From an uncultured Pelagibacteraceae bacterium (GTDB lineage: Bacteria > Pseudomonadota > Alphaproteobacteria > Pelagibacterales > Pelagibacteraceae), in the NCBI GenBank assembly GCA_902547825.1, contig CACCPE010000001.1, positions 1 through 64,000 of the forward strand: a stretch of DNA of 64,000 nucleotides, given 5' to 3'. The notes under the pieces are model-generated. The model ran no database searches. It was not told the origin of the DNA and was given only the letters and a program-made list of their open reading frames with translations. The first letter of the stretch is position 1. Each line of letters begins with the position of its first letter. This document shows, piece by piece, positions 49,592 through 60,155 of this stretch. The position numbers were made by a program, and so were the translations under genes.

Positions 49592-50637
49592 TGTTCTCAA
49601 TATTCAAACCGTATATTTTTTCTTTGGACCCAGAGGTAGCACATGATTTAGCAATTCAGTCCCTTAAACTAAACATTTTGCCAAAAAGTTTTTTTTCTGT
49701 TGAAGATGAGCATTTTTTGGAAACTAAGTTGTTAAATGAAAAAATACCAAATCCAATTGGTCTTGCAGCAGGGTTTGACAAAAGTGCTGAAGTATATAAT
49801 TCTTTATTTAAACTAGGTTATGGGTTTGTTGAAGTTGGCACTATAACGCCAAAAAGACAATTGGGAAATCCTAAACCTAGAATTTTTAGATTGGAAAAAG
49901 ATCAAGCACTAATTAATCGACTTGGCTTTAATAATCATGGTTCTGAAATAGTTTCTAGAAGAATATCTAGTAATTCACCAAATGGTTTTTTAGGAGTGAA
50001 TATTGGTCCTAATAAAGATACATTGAACAAAGAGGAGGATTATTACTTATGTTTATCTAGGCTTTCATCATTTGCAGGTTATTTGACTATAAACATTTCC
50101 TCACCTAATACTGAAGGTCTCAGAGATTTTCATGATCAAAAAGCACTTGAAAAGCTTTTATCAGGAGTCAATAAAATCAAAGAAGATAAAAAAATTTTTA
50201 AACCTGTCGTATTAAAACTTTCACCCGATATAAATTTTAGTGAAATAAGCAGAATTATTGAATTAATAATAAAATATAAAATCCGAGGAATAATAATTTC
50301 TAATACAACCGATAGCAATCGGGATAAATTAAATGATTTACAAAAAGATGAGAAAGGTGGGTTGTCAGGTAAACCCTTAAGAGATGTTTCAACAAATTTG
50401 ATCAAAAAATTTTATAAAGAAACTAAGGGTAAAATTGAAATTATAGGCGTAGGAGGAGTAGATTCAGGCCATTCAGCTTTTGAGAAAATTTGCGCGGGAG
50501 CAAACGCGGTACAATTATATACTGGAATGGTATATAAAGGCCCAGGAGTAGTCAAAAATATGAAAAAGGAGTTAATTTCAATATTAAAAAAAGAAAATCT
50601 TAAAAGTATTAATGAAGCTATCGGAATTAATGCTTGA
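49591..50637 (+). CDS. pyrD: Dihydroorotate dehydrogenase (quinone), class 2
   Basis: NPIGLAAGFDKSAEVYNSLFKLGYGFVEVGTITPKRQLGNPKPRIFRL; NISSPNTEGLRDFH; GVGGVDSGHSAFEKICAGANAVQLYT. Confidence 0.97.
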   Translation: MFSIFKPYIFSLDPEVAHDLAIQSLKLNILPKSFFSVEDEHFLETKLLNEKIPNPIGLAAGFDKSAEVYNSLFKLGYGFVEVGTITPKRQLGNPKPRIFRLEKDQALINRLGFNNHGSEIVSRRISSNSPNGFLGVNIGPNKDTLNKEEDYYLCLSRLSSFAGYLTINISSPNTEGLRDFHDQKALEKLLSGVNKIKEDKKIFKPVVLKLSPDINFSEISRIIELIIKYKIRGIIISNTTDSNRDKLNDLQKDEKGGLSGKPLRDVSTNLIKKFYKETKGKIEIIGVGGVDSGHSAFEKICAGANAVQLYTGMVYKGPGVVKNMKKELISILKKENLKSINEAIGINA

Positions 50638-50679
50638 CCAGTCTTAACACTATACTTATATAGCTTTAGGAAAAAATTT

Positions 50680-50958
50680 ATGTCTAAAAGATGCGAACTT
50701 ACCGGAATATCTCCTTTGAAAGGTCACAACGTAAGTCATGCTAAAAACAAGACTAAGCGAAGATTTCTCCCAAATTTAAAAAAAGTCACTTTTAGAAGCG
50801 ATGTGTTAAAAAAAGATATTAAATTAAATGTTGCAAATGCAGCTTTAAGAACTGTTGATTTCAAAGGTGGTTTAGATAAATTTTTAAAGTCAACAAAAAG
50901 CAACAAATTGTCAAAAAAAGTCAAAAAAATAAAAGCTTCTATTTCAGCAAAATTATAA
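50680..50958 (+). CDS. rpmB: 50S ribosomal protein L28
   Basis: MSKRCELTGISPLKGHNVSHAKNKTKRRFLPNLKKVTF. Confidence 0.97.
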   Translation: MSKRCELTGISPLKGHNVSHAKNKTKRRFLPNLKKVTFRSDVLKKDIKLNVANAALRTVDFKGGLDKFLKSTKSNKLSKKVKKIKASISAKL

Positions 50959-50959
50959 T

Positions 50960-51535
50960 ATGAACTTGTATTACAAACTATCAATACTGATGGGTGTAGT
51001 AGTAGTAATTTCAAACTATTTAGTTCAATTTCCTGTACAACAATTTGGTTTGGATGAAATTTTAACCTACGGTGCTTTTAGTTATCCAATAACATTTTTG
51101 ATAACCGATTTAGCTAATCGAGCCTATGGAAAAGTTGTTGCTAGAAAAATTGTTTATATTGGGTTTGTAATTGGGATACTTTTGACTTTATTTGTTTCTA
51201 CAAATTTCGAAGATACAATTTCAATAAGGATTGCAGCAGGATCAGGCATAGCATTTTTTGTGGCTCAAAATTTAGATGTTCAGGTGTTTGATAGATTGAG
51301 AAAAAAAAGCTGGTTTGTTGCCCCACTTACATCTTCTCTATTTGGATCGATAATAGACACGTTCTTATTTTTTTCCATAGCGTTTTATTCAACCGGCATA
51401 CCATGGATTACTCTCGCCTTTGGAGATCTAGCTGTAAAACTATTAATTTCTCTTGTAATGTTAATACCGTTTAGACTTTTGCTTAATAAAATTAAAGATT
51501 ATTCAGAAAATTCAGACACAAGAATTCAATCTTAG
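50960..51535 (+). CDS. VUT family (YhhQ-like, queuosine precursor transporter)
   Basis: NYLVQFPV...[29 protein letters not shown] and [20 protein letters not shown] motifs. Confidence 0.88.
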   Translation: MNLYYKLSILMGVVVVISNYLVQFPVQQFGLDEILTYGAFSYPITFLITDLANRAYGKVVARKIVYIGFVIGILLTLFVSTNFEDTISIRIAAGSGIAFFVAQNLDVQVFDRLRKKSWFVAPLTSSLFGSIIDTFLFFSIAFYSTGIPWITLAFGDLAVKLLISLVMLIPFRLLLNKIKDYSENSDTRIQS

Positions 51536-53343
51536 TGTAAATTTTTTAGATTTTTTTTTACGAATAATTCAGTTAATTGATTAATCATAACATCACCTAA
51601 GTCTTGAACATCTGTAATTTTTACTGCTCTTTTATAATACCGTGTTACATCATGGCCAATTCCAATTGCTAAGAGTTCGATATTTGATTTATTCTCTATC
51701 CACTTTACAGTGTCTTTTAAATTTGTCTCTAAGTAGTCACTCGTATTTGTTGAAAGAGTGGAGTCATCCACTGGCGCACCATCTGAAATTACCATCAAAA
51801 TTTTTCTCTCTTCTTTTCTTTTGCTCATTTTATTAAAAGCCCACTTAAGTGCTTCACCATCAATATTTTCTTTTAATAATCCTTCCTTAAGCATTAAACC
51901 CATATTATTTTTAGATTGTCTCCAAGGACTATCTGCAGATTTATAAACAATGTGCCTTAAATCATTTAACCTACCTGGAGAAATGGGTTTTTCATTTTTC
52001 ATCCATTTTTCTCGAGAGGACCCTCCTTTCCAATGTTTTGTGGTAAATCCTAATATTTCAACTTTGACCATACATCTTTCCAAAGTTCTAGATAAGATGT
52101 CCGCACAAATTGCGGCCACCGAAATTGGTTTACCTCTCATAGAACCTGAGTTATCAATCAATATTGTCACCAAAGTGTCCTTAAATTCGATGTCTTTTTC
52201 TTTTTTAAATGATAAGGAATTAAATGGATCCATTATAATTCTAGGAAGTTTTGATGTATCTAACATGCCCTCTTCCAAGTCAAAGTTCCATGATCTGTTT
52301 TGTTTGGCCAATAACTTCCTTTGTAATTTATTTGCTAATTTCGCAATAAAATTCTTAAGTTGCAATAATTGTTGGTCTAAATTTTTCCTAAGTCTTAAAA
52401 GTTCTTCAGCGCTCTCAAGTTCTTCAGCTTTAATAATTTCATCAAACTCTTCAGTGTAAAACTTATACTTTAGATCTCCTAAATGAGAGATTCCTTTTTT
52501 TCTTAAATCTGGTCTGGAACTGCTTTCAACTTCTTTTTCCTCATCAGCTTCGTCAGACTCTTTTGCCTCGTTTTCCAAATCAGGCACCCCTGCATCAATA
52601 GACATTTCCTCATTTTTTTCTTCTTTTTGTTTTGCTGTTTTTTCCTGATTTTGAGGCTTAGACTGATTATCTTTCCTTTCATTTTCCTCATTTTTTTTTT
52701 CTTCATCATCAATATTTTCATCTAAACTCATTTGTGATAACAGCTCAGCAATAAGAGAATTAAATTTTTCTTGTTCAAAAGTTAAGTCTTTTAAAAGATT
52801 AATTTTATTGTTGAGTTGTTGATCCAAATCCTTTTTAAATGATTTAAGTTTTTTGTCAATTTGGGTATCATTTTTGTAATCTAAAAATTTAATTCTCAAA
52901 TAATTTTCAAAAGACTCAACTATTTTATCTTCACTGTGTTTAAGATCTAATCCTGAAATTCTTTTTTTATAAAATTTTTCTATGTTATTTTTAACACCTT
53001 TAAAATAATTTGATCCAATTTTTTCACATCTTATCTTCTCCGAAATATAATAAAGTTTTTTTGAAATATTTCCTGAAGGCTCATATTCTTTTAAAGTTTT
53101 GGTATTTGAAAATCTTAATCTTAATGATTTAGAGTCAGCTAATGCTCTGATTTGCTCAAAATTCATGTTACTTTTAATGCCTTCTAATTCTGGAAGACTT
53201 ATGGAATTTTTACTTGATTTTAAATCTTTATTTCCAAAAAAAACTTCAATTTTTTTAGAATTAGAGATTGATTTTACTGTCGAAGTAATTGCAGCTTTAA
53301 AACTTTCTATTAATTCTTTTTTAATTTCTTTATTATTATTCAC
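51532..53343 (-). CDS. cobT: CobT-like cobaltochelatase subunit, VWA domain
   Basis: Acidic/Lys-rich linker then [35 protein letters not shown] (MIDAS) and [17 protein letters not shown]; downstream of cobS. Confidence 0.93.
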   Translation of the reverse strand: MNNNKEIKKELIESFKAAITSTVKSISNSKKIEVFFGNKDLKSSKNSISLPELEGIKSNMNFEQIRALADSKSLRLRFSNTKTLKEYEPSGNISKKLYYISEKIRCEKIGSNYFKGVKNNIEKFYKKRISGLDLKHSEDKIVESFENYLRIKFLDYKNDTQIDKKLKSFKKDLDQQLNNKINLLKDLTFEQEKFNSLIAELLSQMSLDENIDDEEKKNEENERKDNQSKPQNQEKTAKQKEEKNEEMSIDAGVPDLENEAKESDEADEEKEVESSSRPDLRKKGISHLGDLKYKFYTEEFDEIIKAEELESAEELLRLRKNLDQQLLQLKNFIAKLANKLQRKLLAKQNRSWNFDLEEGMLDTSKLPRIIMDPFNSLSFKKEKDIEFKDTLVTILIDNSGSMRGKPISVAAICADILSRTLERCMVKVEILGFTTKHWKGGSSREKWMKNEKPISPGRLNDLRHIVYKSADSPWRQSKNNMGLMLKEGLLKENIDGEALKWAFNKMSKRKEERKILMVISDGAPVDDSTLSTNTSDYLETNLKDTVKWIENKSNIELLAIGIGHDVTRYYKRAVKITDVQDLGDVMINQLTELFVKKNLKNLH

Positions 53344-53344
53344 T

Positions 53345-54322
53345 TTATAATAATACGTTTACAGAAGACTCTGGTAGATCCTCGCCAAAACATCTTTGAT
53401 AATATTCAGAAATTATTTTCTTTTCTAATTCATCACATTTATTCAAAAAAGTAATCCTAAATGCATATCCTTTATCTTTAAAAATTTCTGTGTTTTCAGC
53501 CCAGTGCAGAATTGTTCTAGGACTCATTACTGTAGATATATCTCCATTTATAAAGCCTTTTCTAGTTAAGTCAGCTACCTTGATCATATTTGAAAGTAAT
53601 TCTTTTCCTTCCCTATTATTGAAACTTTTATTTTTTGCTAAAATTATTTCAAATTCTTTTTCAAAAGGTAAATAGTTTAAAGTAGTTACAATATTCCATC
53701 TATCCATTTGACCTTGATTTATTTGCTGAGTGCCATGATAAAGTCCAGTAGTGTCACCAAGTCCGACAGTATTCGTAGTTGCAAATATTCTGAAGAAATC
53801 ATGTTGTTCTAGAATTTTATTTTTATCTAAAAGAGTAAAATTTCCATCACTTTCAAGAACTCTTTGGATTACAAACATTACATCAGGTCGTCCTGCATCG
53901 TATTCATCAAATACTAAAGCTATGGGGTTTTGAATTGACCAGGGTAAAATACCCTCTTTGAATTCTGTTACTTGTTTCCCGTCTTTTAAAACAATCGCGT
54001 CTTTACCGATTAAATCTATTCTACTAATATGACTATCTAAGTTCACTCTAATACATGGCCAGTTTAATCTTGCAGCAACTTGTTCTATGTGTGTAGATTT
54101 TCCTGTACCATGATAGCCTTGAATTAAAGTTCTCTTATTATAAGAAAAACCAGCCAGAATTGCTAAGGTCGTATCTTTATCAAATTTATAATTAGGGTCA
54201 ACTTTGGGCACATAATCATTTTTTTTTGAAAATGCACTTACCCTCATATCACTATCAAAACCAAAAGTTTGTTTGACTGATAATTTAATATCTGGTTTTT
54301 GTAATAATTGCCCTGAACTCAT
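53345..54322 (-). CDS. cobS: CobS-like cobaltochelatase subunit, MoxR-type AAA+ ATPase
   Basis: [75 protein letters not shown]. Confidence 0.95.
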   Translation of the reverse strand: MSSGQLLQKPDIKLSVKQTFGFDSDMRVSAFSKKNDYVPKVDPNYKFDKDTTLAILAGFSYNKRTLIQGYHGTGKSTHIEQVAARLNWPCIRVNLDSHISRIDLIGKDAIVLKDGKQVTEFKEGILPWSIQNPIALVFDEYDAGRPDVMFVIQRVLESDGNFTLLDKNKILEQHDFFRIFATTNTVGLGDTTGLYHGTQQINQGQMDRWNIVTTLNYLPFEKEFEIILAKNKSFNNREGKELLSNMIKVADLTRKGFINGDISTVMSPRTILHWAENTEIFKDKGYAFRITFLNKCDELEKKIISEYYQRCFGEDLPESSVNVLL

Positions 54323-54834
54323 TTCTTCCCTAAAGTTTTTTTAAGCTGGCTATATGCCAAAGTAATTTTTTTTAATTTTTCTTCAAATTTTTTACTACCA
54401 CCGTTTTTATCAGGATGGAACTTTTTTACAAGTTCTTTAAACTTTAAGTGTATTTGTTCCCATTTTACATCATCAGCAAGTTCCATAACTTGAAGAGCGT
54501 CCTTATCTGTTTGAGAAATTTTAGTCTTTTTAAAATCTTTATAGTTTGAGCTATTAAAAATGTTTAACTTGTCTTCTAGCGCATTGTTCCAGAGAATATT
54601 AAAAAAATTATCTGATGAGCCAAATTTTTTTGTTGCTTTGTGCCAAGTTAGATCAGACTTTATAAAATACTCAATTTCCTGATTATTCATATTTTCAAAA
54701 TAATTCCAATTTTTGTTAAAAATTTTGATATGTTCTAGACAAAGAAGTCTATATTTTTTGCTATTGTCTTTTTCAATAGGTGCTTTGTACAATCCAAGCT
54801 CTTTACAATTTTCCCAGTCACATATAATTTTCAT
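54319..54834 (-). CDS. J-domain (DnaJ-like) protein
   Basis: C-terminal KFKELVKKFHPDKNGGSKKFEEKLKKITLAYSQLK with HPD motif; N-terminal CDWENC...CLEH segment; 4-nt overlap with cobS. Confidence 0.9.
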   Translation of the reverse strand: MKIICDWENCKELGLYKAPIEKDNSKKYRLLCLEHIKIFNKNWNYFENMNNQEIEYFIKSDLTWHKATKKFGSSDNFFNILWNNALEDKLNIFNSSNYKDFKKTKISQTDKDALQVMELADDVKWEQIHLKFKELVKKFHPDKNGGSKKFEEKLKKITLAYSQLKKTLGKK

Positions 54835-54864
54835 ATTTTAATTCTATATAGTAAAATTAAAAAA

Positions 54865-55122
54865 ATGAAAAATTATTTAGATGAAATTGAAGAAAAATTG
54901 AAAAAAAATATTAAATTAGAAAATATTGAAATTATTGATAATTCACATTTACATAGGAAGCATAAATTTTACAGACCTGGTAGATATCATCTTAAATTAA
55001 ATATAAAATCTTTATATTTAAATTCTATTTCAAAAATTAATGCTCATAAAATAATTATGAAAGTATTAAAAGCAGATTTTGAAACAAAAATTCATGCGTT
55101 AGAAATTAATATTGAGAAATAA
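54865..55122 (+). CDS. BolA family protein
   Basis: IEIIDNSHLHRKHKFYRPGRYHLKLNIKS...SKINAHKIIMKVLKADFETKIHALEINI. Confidence 0.88.
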   Translation: MKNYLDEIEEKLKKNIKLENIEIIDNSHLHRKHKFYRPGRYHLKLNIKSLYLNSISKINAHKIIMKVLKADFETKIHALEINIEK

Positions 55123-56218
55123 ATCTACTTAATTTTTTTAAATTATTAGAGGATATTTTGTTAGAATTTGGTCTTGTTGTTTTTCCAATTTTTTTTAATA
55201 AAATAAAATTAATTCTTTCATCATCATTTTTTTTATCATTTTTTAAAAAAGGAATTAAACTTTTAATCTCATTAGCTTTAGTAAATTTTTTAAAAGTATA
55301 AGATAAATTATTTTCTCTATAAATTTGCTCTATTTCTCTAAGAACTTTAATATGACAGACTTTTTTTACAACTGAAAGTTTTGTAGCTAATATCATTCCA
55401 GACAAAACAGCTTCTCCGTGGGTAACTTTTTTTGAGTAATTATTTTTGACTTCAATAGCATGTGCAAATGTGTGGCCAAAGTTAAGTACCATTCTTAAAC
55501 CTTTTTCGTTTACATCCTTATTGACATAAAACATTTTTATTTGGCAGCTTTTTTTTATAGCGAAAATTAATTCTTTCGGTCTTTTTAAAAAGATATTATT
55601 TGTATTTTTTTTTAACCATTTAAAAAATTTTAAGTCATTAATAATAGCATGTTTTAAAATTTCGGCATAACCACATGTGACCTCTTTCTTAGGTAAAGAT
55701 TTGATAAAATCTGTATCTGCAATAACCAATTTAGGTTGATAAAAAGACCCAATTAAATTTTTTCCATGGATTGAGTTAACACCAGTTTTACCACCAATAG
55801 CAGAGTCTACTTGAGCAAGTAAAGTAGTTGGAACATTTATGAAATTAATGCCTCTTTTAAAAATACTCGCTATGAAACCAACCACATCTCCTGTAATTCC
55901 TCCACCAACGCTTATAATTAAATCTGAACGATTTAAATTTTTTCTAGATAAGATATTTAAATAATTTTCAACAGAATTTAAAGATTTCGACTTTTCACTA
56001 GCGACAAAATTAAGAAAGAACAATTTATATCCTTTTAATAAGTGTTTTAAAACTGATTTAAATTTTTTAGGTACATTTTTGTCGATTACTATAACAATCT
56101 TATTTGTTCTAGGACATAATCTTTTTATCTCTTGGGATATCAAATTAAGAATATTTTTTCCGATTATAACTGAATAAGATTTTTTCTTATCTTTAAAATT
56201 AATTTTTTGACTTTTCAT
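55106..56218 (-). CDS. aroB: 3-dehydroquinate synthase
   Basis: ISVGGGITGDVVGFIASIFKRGINFINVPTTLLAQVDSAIGGKTGVN; NFGHTFAHAIE. Confidence 0.97.
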   Translation of the reverse strand: MKSQKINFKDKKKSYSVIIGKNILNLISQEIKRLCPRTNKIVIVIDKNVPKKFKSVLKHLLKGYKLFFLNFVASEKSKSLNSVENYLNILSRKNLNRSDLIISVGGGITGDVVGFIASIFKRGINFINVPTTLLAQVDSAIGGKTGVNSIHGKNLIGSFYQPKLVIADTDFIKSLPKKEVTCGYAEILKHAIINDLKFFKWLKKNTNNIFLKRPKELIFAIKKSCQIKMFYVNKDVNEKGLRMVLNFGHTFAHAIEVKNNYSKKVTHGEAVLSGMILATKLSVVKKVCHIKVLREIEQIYRENNLSYTFKKFTKANEIKSLIPFLKNDKKNDDERINFILLKKIGKTTRPNSNKISSNNLKKLSRFISQY

Positions 56219-56714
56219 AAATTTTTAAAATTTTTTCTACAATTATATCTGTTTTTAAAAAATCACACTTAATTCTGAAATCGGACTGACTATAAATTTT
56301 CTTACGCTCTAAGTAAATTTTATTGACTGTTGATTTTATATCTTTTTTAAATAAAAGAGGCCTTTTTTTTGATTTAGCAAGTCTTCTGCTTAGCTCTAAT
56401 ATGTTAATATCTAACCAAAAACTCATAGCTGAATTTTTGACAGACTTACGAATCATACTATTCAAAAATGCACCTCCACCTAGAGAAATAACTAAATTTT
56501 TTTTTTTTAATACTCTGAGACTTAAATCATTTTCAACTTTTCTAAAATAGTTTTCACTTTTATCTTTAAAAATTTGATTAATTGAATACCCCTCTCTCTT
56601 TTCAATTAATTTATCCACGTCAACAAACTCACACGAAAGTCTTTCTGCTAGTCTTTTTCCAACTGTAGTTTTGCCAACCCCCATCATTCCAGTTAAAACA
56701 AGGTTTTTTTTCAA
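56199..56714 (-). CDS. aroK: Shikimate kinase
   Basis: LTGMMGVGKTTVGKRLAERLSCEFVDVDKLIEKREG; ISLGGGAFL; overlaps aroB. Confidence 0.96.
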   Translation of the reverse strand: MKKNLVLTGMMGVGKTTVGKRLAERLSCEFVDVDKLIEKREGYSINQIFKDKSENYFRKVENDLSLRVLKKKNLVISLGGGAFLNSMIRKSVKNSAMSFWLDINILELSRRLAKSKKRPLLFKKDIKSTVNKIYLERKKIYSQSDFRIKCDFLKTDIIVEKILKIYEKSKN

Positions 56715-56787
56715 TTTTATTACCGATTTTGAATTTGATTTTTCATAATAATGTCTTATTTATTGAGTTTAAATAAATTCAAAAAGT

Positions 56788-56967
56788 ATGCAACTTAAAT
56801 ACAACAGACAACCAAGTTTAGGAAATTCCATTATTAAAATTGTAGTAAAACTTACACTCTTAATTATTTTTCTAATAGTGGCAATATTTCTTATCGAAAA
56901 AATTAATTTTCCAAGTCCAAATAAAAATTACGACATAGATATTACCGATGATATCAAAAAGCTATAA
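56788..56967 (+). CDS. 59-aa single-TM small membrane protein (not in supplied ORF track)
   Basis: ATG..TAA ORF MQLKYNRQPSLGNSIIKIVVKLTLLIIFLIVAIFLIEKINFPSPNKNYDIDITDDIKKL; divergent from aroK, overlaps next CDS by 20 nt. Confidence 0.6.
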   Translation: MQLKYNRQPSLGNSIIKIVVKLTLLIIFLIVAIFLIEKINFPSPNKNYDIDITDDIKKL

Positions 56968-58687
56968 CTTTCTTTTAGGCTTATTTACTGTAATTTTTCT
57001 TTCTCTCCCCTCCATTGGAGAGGAGGAAATTGATATTTGGAAAAATAAAAAAATTGAAGTTAATGAGAGACAAGAAAATCCAGATGTATCAAAAAATGAT
57101 AATCAAATAATTTTTAAAGAAAATCAGAAGGTTAAACCTTCTCAATTAATAAAAATAGAAGATGGTCTTACAGTGTCAACGAGAGAAACAAAAGTATTTG
57201 GAATTTACGATCCACAAGATTTCAATTTTAATTTAAATATGTGGTCTTCTACTAAAGCTGAAGATGTCAGAGCAAGTTTAAAAAGAATAAAAAAAATTAA
57301 TTTATCTAAAACTTCTAATGAAATTTTAGAAAATATATTATTATCTTTCTCTTATCCTCCTATGGGAATGGGTAATAAAGAATTCGTTGATCTTAAAATA
57401 AACTGGATGATAGAAAATAATCGCAACGACTTAATTGAAAATTTTTTAAAACAAAACCAAGAGTTTGACGGAAAAAGTAAAGCTGTTCAGTTTCTTGTTG
57501 ATGAAAATATCTCAGAAGCAAATATTCAAAAGGGTTGTGAAAAAATTAAATTTATAGATAGTACAATTAAAGACTCCTATTTAGAAAAATTTAAGATTTA
57601 TTGTCTTGTTTTTAATAACAAAAATTCTCAAGCTCAGCTTTTACTAGATTTATTAAGAGAGCAAAAGCAATCCGATCAATTTTTTGATGATAAAATAAAT
57701 TTTTTACTTGGTATCTCAGATAAAACTATTAATAAAATTAATGAAGAAAATTTACTAAATTTTTATTTATCTAGCGTGACAATTAAAGATTTTAAATATA
57801 CTCCTACGAAAAAAACTAAAAAAGAAATATGGAGATTTTTAAATGCTGCCAACCTAATAAAATTAGAGGATTTAAATGACAAAAAAAGAATTATTGAGCT
57901 CGAGATCGCTGCTGATAATGGTCAGGTAGATCAAAAAATTATTTTTGATATCTATAGGCAAATTAAGTTTAATCTTAATACTTTAATCAATGCAAAAAAC
58001 TTATATCAAACTCTAGAACCGATTGATGCAAGATCCCTTATATATCAGAAGTATCTATTATCTGAAAATATTAATTTAAAGGTCGAATATTTATTTTTAC
58101 TTGAGGAGCTTTTTAAAAAAGACAATTTACAAAACATATATTCAAAATATTTGAGCGAAAGTTTGAAAAAAATAGGGTTAAAAAATATTCCAAAAGATTA
58201 CCAAGAAATAGCCAAAAAAAAAATTTTAATATATGAAGAAGGTAGTGTAGGAAAAGTAAAATATAATGATAAAATTCTTCATCAATCTAAAATAATTAAA
58301 TTTTATCTTGAAAATGAGGAGCAAAAAAAAGTACAAAAAGATATTGATAAAATATTTAAAAAGATAAGTAAAAATAAAAAATATTTTTATTCAGCTAAAG
58401 ATTTAGCTTTAGTTGATGCTTTAAAAAAAGATGGTTTTATTATTCCAGAAAACTTCAAACAAGCAGAGCTTTCATCTAAATACGACGTGCCAAAAAATCT
58501 GATACAATTAATTCGAGGAAATCAAGACGCTTTTTTAGCATTAAAAATAGTAGAAATAATTGGCGAAGATGAACCGCATCAATTGGATCCTGAAACAATA
58601 TACTTTATAACTAACCTACTTAATCAAATAGATTTAATTAATATAAGAAATAAGTTCTTAGTTTCAGCTCTACCGCAAAGAGTTTAA
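56948..58687 (+). CDS. Exported hypothetical protein (579 aa)
   Basis: Signal-peptide-like N-terminus and full-length ORF between aroK and def; no recognised domain. Confidence 0.8.
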   Translation: MISKSYNFLLGLFTVIFLSLPSIGEEEIDIWKNKKIEVNERQENPDVSKNDNQIIFKENQKVKPSQLIKIEDGLTVSTRETKVFGIYDPQDFNFNLNMWSSTKAEDVRASLKRIKKINLSKTSNEILENILLSFSYPPMGMGNKEFVDLKINWMIENNRNDLIENFLKQNQEFDGKSKAVQFLVDENISEANIQKGCEKIKFIDSTIKDSYLEKFKIYCLVFNNKNSQAQLLLDLLREQKQSDQFFDDKINFLLGISDKTINKINEENLLNFYLSSVTIKDFKYTPTKKTKKEIWRFLNAANLIKLEDLNDKKRIIELEIAADNGQVDQKIIFDIYRQIKFNLNTLINAKNLYQTLEPIDARSLIYQKYLLSENINLKVEYLFLLEELFKKDNLQNIYSKYLSESLKKIGLKNIPKDYQEIAKKKILIYEEGSVGKVKYNDKILHQSKIIKFYLENEEQKKVQKDIDKIFKKISKNKKYFYSAKDLALVDALKKDGFIIPENFKQAELSSKYDVPKNLIQLIRGNQDAFLALKIVEIIGEDEPHQLDPETIYFITNLLNQIDLINIRNKFLVSALPQRV

Positions 58688-58707
58688 TTAGATTATACTA
58701 AGTCTTA

Positions 58708-59232
58708 ATGTCAAAAAAAAAAATTGTAATTGAACCTAATCCAATTTTAAGAAAAAAAAGCAATATTTTAGAAAAAGTCGACGGAGAATTAAGAAAACTT
58801 ATGGATGACATGTTGGAGACTATGTATGATGCTCCAGGAATTGGTTTAGCAGCTGTTCAAATTGGAGTGTTAAAAAGAGTTATAGTTATCGACATTGCAA
58901 AAGGAGATGAAAAAAAAAATCCCTTATTTTTAGTAAATCCTGAAATAACATTTAGATCGAGTAAAACTTCTACTTATGAGGAGGGCTGCTTATCTCTACC
59001 AAGTCATTTCGCTGAAGTTGAAAGACCAGCAGAGTGTCATCTAAATTTTATAGATTATAACGGAAAAAAAAAAGATTTAAAAGCCAGTGGTCTTTTAGCA
59101 ACTTGTATTCAACATGAGGTCGATCATTTGGACGGAATTCTTTTCATTGATCATATTTCAAAGCTGAAAAGAGATATGATTATTAAAAAATTAATAAAAA
59201 GCAAAAAAGAACTCGACAAAGTAATTTTGTAA
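58708..59232 (+). CDS. def: Peptide deformylase
   Basis: GIGLAAVQIG, EEGCLSLP, CIQHEVDHLDGILFIDH. Confidence 0.97.
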   Translation: MSKKKIVIEPNPILRKKSNILEKVDGELRKLMDDMLETMYDAPGIGLAAVQIGVLKRVIVIDIAKGDEKKNPLFLVNPEITFRSSKTSTYEEGCLSLPSHFAEVERPAECHLNFIDYNGKKKDLKASGLLATCIQHEVDHLDGILFIDHISKLKRDMIIKKLIKSKKELDKVIL

Positions 59233-59234
59233 AA

Positions 59235-60155
59235 ATGGGATTAAATTTAATTTTTATGGGCACTCCTGAATTTGCTGTTCCTATTTTAAAATCTTTACAA
59301 GAATCAGAACATCAAATACTATCTGTTTATACGCAACCCCCAAAAAAAAGCAATAGGGGACAACAGCTGAATCTCTCTCCAGTTCATCAATTTTCAAATA
59401 AAGTTAAAATTATTGTCCGTTCACCTAAGTCGCTTAACAATCAGGAAGAAATAAATTTTTTTAAAAAAATTAACCCTGATATTGTTGTAGTAGTAGCTTA
59501 CGGAAAAATTATACCTCAACAATTATTGACTCTTAAAAATATAAAATTTCTAAACATTCACGCTTCTCTACTTCCTAGATGGAGGGGAGCAGCACCTATT
59601 CAAAGAGCAATTATGGAACGCGATGACGAAACAGGTATTTCAATCATGCAAATAGTTTCAGAGCTAGACGCTGGACCTTACATGTTACAGGAAAAAATAA
59701 AAATAGACAAAAAAGATAATTATATTTCTCTCTCAAAAAAACTTTGCAATCTAGGGTCGAAATTAATTCTAAAATCTTTAAACTTAATAGAGCAAAATAA
59801 ACACAAATTTGTTGAGCAAAATAAAAATAATATTTTATATGCAAAAAAAATTGATAAAAAAGAGTCAGAAATTGATTGGAGTTTACCGGCCGATAATATA
59901 ATTGCAAAAATTAATGGACTAAATCCTTTTCCTGGGGTTTGGTTTTCTCATAAAGGTACAAGATTAAAAATTATTGAGGCGATTGAAGTTGATCGAAGTG
60001 GAAAGATCGGGGAAGTTTTGGATAATAATTTAACGGTAGCATGTAAGCAAAAAGCAATAAGAGTTTTATTAATTCAAAAAGAAGGAAAAAAAATCTTAAA
60101 AGTAAAAGATTTTTTAGCTGGATACAAAATACAAATTGGTGAAAAATTAGTTTGA
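59235..60155 (+). CDS. fmt: Methionyl-tRNA formyltransferase
   Basis: FMGTPEFAVPILKSL; NIHASLLPRWRGAAPIQRAIMERDDETGISIMQI. Confidence 0.97.
   Translation: MGLNLIFMGTPEFAVPILKSLQESEHQILSVYTQPPKKSNRGQQLNLSPVHQFSNKVKIIVRSPKSLNNQEEINFFKKINPDIVVVVAYGKIIPQQLLTLKNIKFLNIHASLLPRWRGAAPIQRAIMERDDETGISIMQIVSELDAGPYMLQEKIKIDKKDNYISLSKKLCNLGSKLILKSLNLIEQNKHKFVEQNKNNILYAKKIDKKESEIDWSLPADNIIAKINGLNPFPGVWFSHKGTRLKIIEAIEVDRSGKIGEVLDNNLTVACKQKAIRVLLIQKEGKKILKVKDFLAGYKIQIGEKLV

Noticed and set aside
51950-52459. 169-aa ORF antisense to cobT
   Set aside because: CobT reading frame is clearly genuine; antisense frame lacks recognisable features.
52503-52721. Lys/Met-rich ORF overlapping the cobT linker
   Set aside because: Alternate frame of the acidic/Lys-rich low-complexity linker of CobT; compositional artefact.
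52500-52740. Possible tandem repeat in cobT
   Set aside because: Low-complexity E/K/D-rich linker typical of CobT, not a discrete DNA repeat array.
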